Below are positions 58,001-64,000 of a stretch of DNA of 64,000 nucleotides, one piece after another; positions within the stretch are counted from its first letter, which is position 1, and each line of letters opens with the position of its first letter. The stretch covers positions 310,001 to 374,000 of the forward strand of contig NZ_JANQAJ010000013.1 in assembly GCF_024707105.1 (NCBI RefSeq), in the 5' to 3' direction. Made by a program: the position numbers and the translations under genes. Origin of the DNA: Devosia ginsengisoli (GTDB lineage Bacteria > Pseudomonadota > Alphaproteobacteria > Rhizobiales > Devosiaceae). A model generated the notes under the pieces. The model had not been told where the DNA came from. It saw only the letters and a list, made by a program, of their open reading frames with translations, and did no database searches.

Positions 58001-58705
58001 ATGCCCATCACCACCATCGCCCTCGATGCCGACGATACCCTCTGGCAGAACGAGCAGTTCTTCCGCCTCACCGAGCAGCGCTTCGCCGACCTGCTCAAGG
58101 ACTATACCGACGCGCCCGACCTCAATGAGCGCCTGATCGCCTCGGTCACGAAGAACCTTTCCTTCTACGGTTTCGGCATGAAGGGCTTTGCCCTGTCCAT
58201 GGTGGAAACCGCGCTCGACGTCACCGACCACCGCGTCCCCGGCACAGTCATCGCCGAAGTGCTGGCCGCCGGCCGCGAATTGCTGAGCTACCCCATCGAA
58301 ACCCTGCCCTATGTCGACCAGGCCCTCGACGCGTTGCAGCAGACCCACCGGCTGATTCTGATCACCAAGGGCGACGTCTTCGACCAGGAGCGCAAGCTGG
58401 CCGCGTCGGGCCTGGCCGATTATTTCGCCGCCATTGAAATCGTCGCCGACAAGACCAGGGCCACCTATGCCCGCATCTTCGAGCGCCATACCGATGGCCC
58501 CGACCACACGGTCATGGTCGGTAATTCGCTGCGCTCCGACGTGCTGCCGCCACTCGAAGCGGGCAGCTACGCCGTCTATGTGCCGCATGACCTGACCTGG
58601 TCCTATGAACATGCCGAGGAGCCCGAGGGCCAGCCGCGCTATGCCCGCATCGCCCATCTCGGCGAACTGGCCGACGCCATCGCGCGGTTCGACGGATCGC
58701 GCTAA
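58001..58705 (+). CDS. HAD-family hydrolase
   Basis: A 234-residue haloacid dehalogenase-like phosphatase. Motif I is ALDADDT with nucleophile D9 and D11, motif II ILITKGD, and motifs III/IV are the K in IVADKTRATY and GNSLRSDVLPPLEAG. The helical cap domain covers about 20-110. Motif I reading DADDT(L)W is typical of YjjG-like and phosphoglycolate-phosphatase-like members. The substrate is unknown. Preceded by repeats only, so its promoter must lie in the repeat-rich gap. Confidence 0.9.
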   Translation: MPITTIALDADDTLWQNEQFFRLTEQRFADLLKDYTDAPDLNERLIASVTKNLSFYGFGMKGFALSMVETALDVTDHRVPGTVIAEVLAAGRELLSYPIETLPYVDQALDALQQTHRLILITKGDVFDQERKLAASGLADYFAAIEIVADKTRATYARIFERHTDGPDHTVMVGNSLRSDVLPPLEAGSYAVYVPHDLTWSYEHAEEPEGQPRYARIAHLGELADAIARFDGSR

Positions 58706-58772
58706 GCGTCGTTCATCGCCAATTCAGCCGGACACCGCTAGCAACGGCGCCACAGTCTTGGGGGAACAACAC

Positions 58773-59285
58773 ATGCGTTACGTCGCTGCGATCGGCATGC
58801 TGCCGGTCATCCTTCTTGCCAGCTTGCCCGCACAAGCACAGATGGTCACCATCAAGCCTGAGCAGATCGGCCAGATCTTCTGCATCTCCAGCCTCGGCAA
58901 CGACATGTCGCCTACGGGTGCCGTGCTGGCTGATGACCTTGCTTCACTTATCGACAATGCCTTTGCCCGCAGCAACGAATACGAAATTGCTCATCCGGGC
59001 GACAAGCCGCCTATGGGCGACGGCGTCCCGTGGCGCACCTTTCCGGACTATGCCGATGGCTGCACGGTCGGGGAGGCGTCGGTGCGAGACTTGGTAGCGA
59101 CCGTCGTCATCAACTACACTTTCTCGGAATACCCCGATGCCAACTATTCAAATTCCCTGATCCTGCTGCCCGACTATCCCGAGAACGGCCCTCCATATAT
59201 CTGGCGCATTGACGACATCGACCTGGGCGACGGGAACACCCTGCGGGAGTCCCTGTATGCCGCTCTCGAGGCCTCCACCGAATAG
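58773..59285 (+). CDS. Exported protein of unknown function, 170 residues
   Basis: The ATG at 58773 follows GGGGGAAC. The signal peptide is MRYVAAIGMLPVILLASLPAQAQ. The mature domain has two cysteines (FCISSLG, DGCTVGEA) and ends with PPYIWRIDDIDLGDGNTLRESLYAALE. That last strand-turn (W-R-I-D-D-I) resembles the WKIDDV of the exported DUF3828-like protein at 3777-4241, so the two may be distant relatives. No catalytic residues are recognised. Confidence 0.7.
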   Translation: MRYVAAIGMLPVILLASLPAQAQMVTIKPEQIGQIFCISSLGNDMSPTGAVLADDLASLIDNAFARSNEYEIAHPGDKPPMGDGVPWRTFPDYADGCTVGEASVRDLVATVVINYTFSEYPDANYSNSLILLPDYPENGPPYIWRIDDIDLGDGNTLRESLYAALEASTE

Positions 59286-59361
59286 TATCCATCGTCTGGC
59301 CCCGCCCATCCCTCTGCGAATGGTCCGGGGCCTTGATTCGGCATGATTATTCGGAATCGCA

Positions 59362-59546
59362 TGCGCGAGGCGCATGGCTTCCATGTCACCTGCCCGATTG
59401 TTGAGCAGAAGCTCGCGGCCTATATGCCCCCCAGCACAGCGGGCGCTTCTCCTCCTCCCTTGCGCCCTGCTGCGTTCCCTCCTTGCGGGAATTCGTTCCT
59501 GCAACTTATGTGGCTCCGCTCTCCCCTCGAGCGGGGCCACATTTTT
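59362..59546 (+). ncRNA. Small RNA A: one CCTCCTCCC hairpin and a terminator (cuckoo/alpha-r14 type)
   Basis: The 5' part carries the CATGGC...CATGT block shared with units B and C. A GGGCGC / GCGCCC stem then presents TTCTCCTCCTCCCTT in its loop, with CCTCCTCCC at 59451-59459. A second hairpin, TTCCC-TCCTT-GCGGGAA, follows. The end is an intrinsic terminator, TGTGGC...GCCACA plus TTTTT at 59509-59546. CCTCCTCCC is complementary to a strong Shine-Dalgarno, so the RNA probably blocks ribosome binding sites in trans. No start codon with a ribosome binding site is seen. The 5' end is approximate. Confidence 0.7.
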
Positions 59547-59560
59547 ATCCAGCCTACGCG

Positions 59561-59818
59561 AAATTGCATGGCTGACATGTTCGTCATCGTATTGTCTACC
59601 GATCCGATAGAGTTCATATTGCCATTGTCGCTGAGACGCGCTCCGTATCCTCCTCCCTCGGACCCCGTATCGCGACACCGAACCGGGATCGTATCCTCCT
59701 CCCTCGATCCAGGTTCAACGGCAGAGCGCATATCCTCCTCCCTTGCTCTCTGCCCCACTTTCGATTTGGCTTCGGCCCTATCATCAGGCTCCAACTTCGG
59801 TTGGAGCCTCTTTTTTTG
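59561..59818 (+). ncRNA. Small RNA B: three CCTCCTCCC hairpins and a terminator (cuckoo/alpha-r14 type)
   Basis: Begins near the conserved GCGAAATTGCATGGC. Three successive stems present TATCCTCCTCCCT loops: TCCG/CGGA (motif 59649-59657), GGATCG/CGATCC (59695-59703) and GAGC/GCTC (59734-59742). The intrinsic terminator AGGCTCCAAC-TTCG-GTTGGAGCCT with an eight-base T-run interrupted by one C is at 59786-59817. The last 53 bases before the T-run are identical to unit C. The repeated anti-Shine-Dalgarno loops are the hallmark of alphaproteobacterial alpha-r14 / CcsR RNAs. The 5' end is an estimate. Confidence 0.85.
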
Positions 59819-59890
59819 CCCGCGCCGCCCACGCAACGATCCGCTCACACCCGCGTTACTTCCTGCGCGATATGTGCTTTGGAGCGTCAA

Positions 59891-60052
59891 ATGTCCCTTC
59901 TAATCAGTATTCTGATCACCTTCCTGGTGGTCGTCCTCATTCTATGGCTGGTTCAGCGCCTGCCGGTCGAGGCCCGTGTCCGCCAGATCATCCAGATTGT
60001 GGTGATCGTCATCGGCATCATTTCCCTGCTGAAATACCTGGCAGTCTTCTGA
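59891..60052 (+). CDS. Small membrane protein, 53 residues, inside the small RNA array
   Basis: The ATG at 59891 has GGAG at 59881. The sequence is two hydrophobic helices, MSLLISILITFLVVVLILWL and IIQIVVIVIGIISLLKYL, joined by a short basic turn QRLPVEARVRQ. It resembles small inner-membrane proteins of the Thivi_2564 type. It sits between small RNA units B and C with only about 70 bases from the B terminator. In Rhodobacter the related CcsR RNAs are also co-encoded with a tiny protein, though of another family. Confidence 0.75.
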   Translation: MSLLISILITFLVVVLILWLVQRLPVEARVRQIIQIVVIVIGIISLLKYLAVF

Positions 60053-60076
60053 CACCACCGAAAGAAGACCCCCGGG

Positions 60077-60105
60077 TTGACAGAATGTCGCTGTGCGAAA
60101 TGCAT
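60077..60105 (+). promoter_or_regulatory. Candidate promoter of small RNA C
   Basis: TTGACA at 60077-60082 is followed 17 bases later by ATGCAT at 60100-60105, inside the GCGAAATGCATGGC block that is shared by units B and C and, in part, A and D. The shared block suggests a common promoter or 5' element. Confidence 0.45.
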
Positions 60106-60358
60106 GGCAGTCATGTTGACCCATCTATTGCTGACCAAACGGTCAAAACCTATATTGGCTTTGTCGCTGGTGAAGCCGCTCCGTATCCTCCTCCCCTCGG
60201 ACCCGCTTCTTGCGACACCGGATCTAGGCCATCTCCTCCTCCCTTGGCCTGGGTTCACCCGGTTCGGCGCATCTCCTCCTCCCTTGCGCTGGACCAAAAC
60301 TTTCGATTTGGCTTCGGCCCTATCATCAGGCTCCAACTTCGGTTGGAGCCTTTTTTTC
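60100..60358 (+). ncRNA. Small RNA C: three CCTCCTCCC hairpins and a terminator (cuckoo/alpha-r14 type)
   Basis: Same plan as unit B. The loops holding CCTCCTCCC lie at 60187-60195 (TCCG/CGGA stem), 60235-60243 (AGGCCA/TGGCCT stem) and 60275-60283 (GCGCA/TGCGC stem). The stems differ from B while the loops are kept, as expected if loops are the functional part. The terminator AGGCTCCAAC-TTCG-GTTGGAGCCT plus TTTTTTT is at 60328-60357. Unit B and C ends are identical over 53 bases (59757-59809 and 60299-60351). Confidence 0.85.
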
Positions 60359-60379
60359 CCGGAGCACAGACCTGTCGGC

Positions 60380-60549
60380 GAATCTGCATGGCAGCGTTTC
60401 CCATTGCGCGTTTGTGTCGCGCTATCAGGAGTCCGATACTGCGCCCGACCAGACCAGCGGCGTTCGTGGCGCCGCTCCTCCAAGGTCAGACGCTTCGGCT
60501 GACGACCTCTAAGGCCCTGCCCATCCCCTCGGGCGGGGCCTTTCTTTAC
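60380..60549 (+). ncRNA. Small RNA D: diverged fourth unit without the CCTCCTCCC loop
   Basis: Starts with GGCGAATCTGCATGGCAG, close to the 5' block of unit C. It has hairpins AGCGGCG/CGCCGCT and GTCAG/CTGAC, and GCTCCTCC at 60474-60481 as the only trace of the motif. It ends in a strong intrinsic terminator, AGGCCCTGCCC / GGGCGGGGCCT plus TTTCTTT, at 60511-60549. No coding frame with a ribosome binding site is seen. It may be a degenerate or re-targeted copy. Confidence 0.5.
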
Positions 60550-60637
60550 CGGTCGATTCTTTCCCCAATCCCGGCAAGTTCTGCCGCCCTTTCCGGGCGC
60601 AGAAATACCAACGGATTGTTTTCGCTGAATTTTCCAT

Positions 60638-60655
60638 CCGGCACGCCGCTTGCAT
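60638..60655 (+). promoter_or_regulatory. Sigma-54 (RpoN) type promoter
   Basis: CCGGCACGCCGCTTGCAT carries GG at 60640-60641 and GC at 60652-60653, the exact 12-base distance of -24/-12 promoters. It matches the consensus TGGCACG-N4-TTGCA at all but the first base. It lies 34 bases before the ATG of the 60687 gene. Confidence 0.7.
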
Positions 60656-60686
60656 CACGGTCTCTGACCGATCGCAGGAGCATCCG

Positions 60687-61790
60687 ATGGTTGCCGTCAG
60701 CAGCGCCTATTCCACATCGAGCTATTACAAGGCCGCCGCCTCGGCCCAGGCCGCCGGCGCGACCAGCACCAGCACGGCGGCAACCGGCAGCACCACGGAA
60801 CAGGCGGCAACCTCGGTCACCCTGTCCGACGAAGCCCTGGCCGCCCTCGCCGACCGCACCTTCGCCACCGTGATTTCAGATGCCCGCGCCAAGCTCACCA
60901 CCCTGCTGACCGAAGCCGACCGCACCTCGCCGCTCGAAGGCGGCAAGCTGGCACTCGACCTGACCAGCCTCGACGCCCGCGAACTCTTCGCCATGGCCAG
61001 CGACGACAGCTTCACTCCTGACGAACGCGAGGCAGCCGGCCTCGAAATGCAGCGCCGTTTCGAAGCGGCCCTGTCCGGCCCCGCCGCCATTGCCGAAGTC
61101 ACCGGCAATTTCACCGCCCTCTACAAGGCCGCCGCCGAATATCTCGACAGCCTCGGCCTCGAGGAAAAGGCCGGCACCGACTGGATCGCCGGCCGCGCCG
61201 CCATCACCGAAGCGCAGAAACAGTTGCAGATCGCCCCCAAGACCATGCCCGATGCGGGCGAGGACGATCCGGTGGCGCTCTATCTGGCGCTGGTCGAAGC
61301 CGGCAAGTCCGCCCAGCCGCAGGATATCGCCGACGTGGCCACCGGCGCCCGCAAGACGCTCGACGCCCTCTATGCCGATGCCATCAAGACCGGCAAGGTG
61401 CCCACCTTCAACAAGAACACCACCATCGGCACCTATATCGACATGTCCAAATTCGGCAGCCGCACGCTGTCCGCCATCGTGCTCGACAAGACCGGCCAGT
61501 TCACCGACCAGGAAGTCAGCGCCGCCAATACGGCCATGCGCGGCAAGAGCGGCGCGGCCCTGCTGGCCGGCTTCCAGAACGCCGCCAAATCCAGCGATCC
61601 CACGGCCTTCAGCCAGAACATCATGTCCCTCTTCGCCTCGATGACATCAGAGGAACGCCAGGCCGCCGGCTGGAGCGACCAGTTCTACCAGGCCGCCGTG
61701 CAGAGCTACCAGACCACCACCAAACTCATGGACATGTTCGCCCAGGCCGGGGGCGGCAATACTGGCTTCCTGAGCTGGCTGGGGAAATAG
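60687..61790 (+). CDS. Unknown 367-residue protein under a sigma-54 type promoter
   Basis: The ATG has AGGAG upstream. There is no signal peptide or membrane segment. The first 45 residues are Ala/Ser/Thr-rich low complexity (VSSAYSTSSYYKAAASAQAAG). The rest is mostly helical: LSDEALAALADRTFATVISDARAKLTTLL, LTSLDARELFAMASDDSFTPDEREAAGLEM and TSEERQAAGWSDQFYQAAVQSYQTTTKLMDMF. The build (disordered Ser/Thr start, helical core) recalls flagellar or secreted structural proteins, but I do not recognise the family. A sigma-54 promoter would fit a motility or nitrogen-regulated role. It is a single gene followed by repeats. Confidence 0.75.
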   Translation: MVAVSSAYSTSSYYKAAASAQAAGATSTSTAATGSTTEQAATSVTLSDEALAALADRTFATVISDARAKLTTLLTEADRTSPLEGGKLALDLTSLDARELFAMASDDSFTPDEREAAGLEMQRRFEAALSGPAAIAEVTGNFTALYKAAAEYLDSLGLEEKAGTDWIAGRAAITEAQKQLQIAPKTMPDAGEDDPVALYLALVEAGKSAQPQDIADVATGARKTLDALYADAIKTGKVPTFNKNTTIGTYIDMSKFGSRTLSAIVLDKTGQFTDQEVSAANTAMRGKSGAALLAGFQNAAKSSDPTAFSQNIMSLFASMTSEERQAAGWSDQFYQAAVQSYQTTTKLMDMFAQAGGGNTGFLSWLGK

Positions 61791-61809
61791 CGGCAAGCCT
61801 CACCCACCA

Positions 61810-62075
61810 CCTGATCATCCCTCTCCCCTTGTGGGAGAGGGATAGAAAATTCGCGTTCAGCGGATTTTCGAGGGTGAGGGGTCCTGCGCCATCCCATGCT
61901 TCAATGCCAAGGATAGCGTGGCGCCCCCTCATCCGCCCTTCGGGCACCTTCTCCCACGAGGGGAGAAGGGCACTCCGTGGGATGGCACCACCAAACCCAC
62001 CCTCCCCCTTTGTGGGGAGGGAAGCGAGATAGGACTTAGCTTCAGCTAAGTCCGTTGGTGGGGGGTATCTCTCCG
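61810..62075. repeat. Cluster of three palindromic repeats (R1-related)
   Basis: In order: CTCTCCCCTTGTGGGAGAGGG with an AAAATTCGCG...CGGATTTTCG pair (about 61825-61882); CTCATCCGCCCTTCGGGCAC...CTTCTCCCACGAGGGGAGAAGG (about 61928-61970); and CACCCTCCCCCTTTGTGGGGAGGG joined to the GGACTTAGC/GCTAAGTCC hairpin also found at 57844-57887, then TGGTGGGGGG. Nothing else is visible in this 320-base gap between two convergent genes. Confidence 0.8.
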
Positions 62076-62114
62076 CGAGTCCGATCCTGGAGGGACGCCT
62101 GATCGCCAGCGCCA

Positions 62115-63320
<1,206 letters not shown>

Positions 63321-63376
63321 TCACTCTCCCCGGAAATCCGGGCAAACTGATACGGCCTCGCGCCATCAGGGGCAAG

Positions 63377-64000
63377 CTATGCCTTGGGCGGAGAAGTGGT
63401 CTCGCGCACCACCAGCCGAGCCTGCAACACCTGCTTGCCCTCGACCTGCCTGCCGCCCAGCGTCGCCTCGACGGCCCGCCGGGCGATTTCCTTCATGGGC
63501 TGCTCCATCGTCGTGAGCTTGGGCGTCGCCACCGCGCTTTCCGGCACCCCGTCGAACCCGATCACCGAGACATCATCGGGCACCGTCCGTCCGCTGCGGA
63601 ACAGCCAGTCGACCGCATACATGGCGATCTTGTCCGACATGGCCAATATCGCCGTCGGCTGCTCCGGCCCGGCAAACATTTCGGCCATGACGGCATGCGT
63701 ACTGGCCTCGTCTTCACGCGTCTCGAAGACCGGCGCTGTCGAGCGGTCTATCCCCGCGGCCTCCATGGCCTGCCAATAGCCCCTCGCCCGGTCCCGCGAC
63801 GAGGAATAGGTGGCCGCCCGCACATAGTCCGCATCGACACGTCCGGCATTGCCGTGGCTGAGCATCGCCGACAGAATGGCCAGCCGCCGGTGTCCCAGCC
63901 CGATGACATGTTCCGCCGCAACGCGGGCGCCGGTAATGTTGTCGACGCCGATGGCCGGAATATCCCGCGCCGCCGCCGCGCCGATGGCCAGCGCGACGAA
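63377..64000 (-). CDS. LacI-family transcriptional regulator, C-terminal part (cut by window end)
   Basis: The frame is open to base 64000, so the N-terminal helix-turn-helix lies outside. The visible 207 residues are the periplasmic-binding-like effector domain: IPAIGVDNITGARVAAEHVIGLGHRRLAIL, SSSRDRARGYWQAMEAAGI, FAGPEQPTAILAMSDKIAMYAVDWLFRSGRTVPDDVSVIGFDGVPES and TTMEQPMKEIARRAVEATLGG. These are the standard LacI/GalR strings. The ligand, probably a sugar, cannot be read. It lies 59 bases upstream of the aatA start on the same strand. Confidence 0.92.
   Translation of the reverse strand, partial: FVALAIGAAAARDIPAIGVDNITGARVAAEHVIGLGHRRLAILSAMLSHGNAGRVDADYVRAATYSSSRDRARGYWQAMEAAGIDRSTAPVFETREDEASTHAVMAEMFAGPEQPTAILAMSDKIAMYAVDWLFRSGRTVPDDVSVIGFDGVPESAVATPKLTTMEQPMKEIARRAVEATLGGRQVEGKQVLQARLVVRETTSPPKA

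Noticed and set aside
59440..60290. CRISPR-like array from the repeated CCTCCTCCC
   Set aside because: The repeated unit is only nine bases, spacing is irregular, each copy sits in the loop of a different stem, and no cas genes are present.
60074..60873. Coding frames through the small RNA array and into the 60687 gene
   Set aside because: They run across hairpins and terminators of the RNAs, are rich in Pro/Ser/Leu from the CCTCCTCCC repeats, and lack ribosome binding sites.

Overview
The window reads as a chromosomal segment of a GC-rich alphaproteobacterium of the order Hyphomicrobiales, most like Devosia. The evidence is a long FtsZ with an IPAFLR tail, a trxB-lysR pair of the LsrB/VtlR type, an ArsR-methyltransferase gene next to metF, DUF2336 and host-attachment proteins, an alpha-type RNase P RNA, alphaproteobacterial CTTGAC/CTACAT-type promoter boxes and tandem small RNAs with CCUCCUCCC loops. 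The genus is an inference; no ribosomal RNA or tRNA was seen.

Layout. 122-3594: prmA, two very small proteins, and an M24B aminopeptidase P. 3777-9620: two exported proteins of unknown role, then ligA and recN. 9837-31824: bamD, lpxC and a large division and cell-wall (dcw) cluster read on the minus strand (transcription order rsmH, ftsL, ftsI, murE, a P-loop kinase-like gene, murF, mraY, a glycine-rich exported protein, ftsW, murG, murC, ddl, ftsQ, ftsA, then corA, ftsZ, lpxC, bamD, recN, ligA). A divergent VOC-family gene lies between ftsZ and corA. No murD, murB or mraZ occurs in the window. The glycine-rich gene fills the usual murD position and a perfect palindromic repeat fills the usual murB position. 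31921-37867: an oxidoreductase with an XRE regulator and membrane protein, the RNase P RNA (rnpB), a DjlA-like co-chaperone, metF and its ArsR-type regulator. 38009-47474: DUF2336 and winged-helix/TPR regulators, katG with divergent oxyR, rarD, a host-attachment protein and a hydrolase. 47475-50177: an AT-richer accessory operon (MT-A70 adenine methyltransferase, an unknown 363-residue protein, a PIN nuclease), inserted next to ettA. 50219-58705: ettA, a TPR-GGDEF cyclase, a PQQ sugar dehydrogenase, greA, trxB, the LsrB-like regulator and a HAD hydrolase. 58773-61790: a secreted protein, then an array of tandem small RNA genes with a small membrane protein embedded, then a gene behind a sigma-54 type promoter. 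62115-64000: an aspartate aminotransferase and a LacI-family regulator cut by the window end.

Two matters affect how the annotation should be read. First, at least four genes (rsmH, ftsL, ftsQ, djlA) and perhaps prmA contain a single-base indel, four of these five at a mononucleotide run. These indels make false fusions (FtsQ-FtsA, FtsL-FtsI) and split proteins. They look like sequence errors rather than biology, because both frames on each side are well conserved and the genes are essential. Second, palindromic repeats of several families fill many of the intergenic spaces.

The most unusual element is the small RNA array at 59362-60549. It has three units whose hairpin loops expose an anti-Shine-Dalgarno CCTCCTCCC motif (one, three and three loops), plus a fourth diverged unit, each ending in an intrinsic terminator. 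It matches the rhizobial alpha-r14 and Rhodobacter CcsR (cuckoo) RNA type. The second most unusual is the MT-A70 / unknown / PIN operon, which looks like an uncharacterised modification-plus-nuclease or toxin-antitoxin system.
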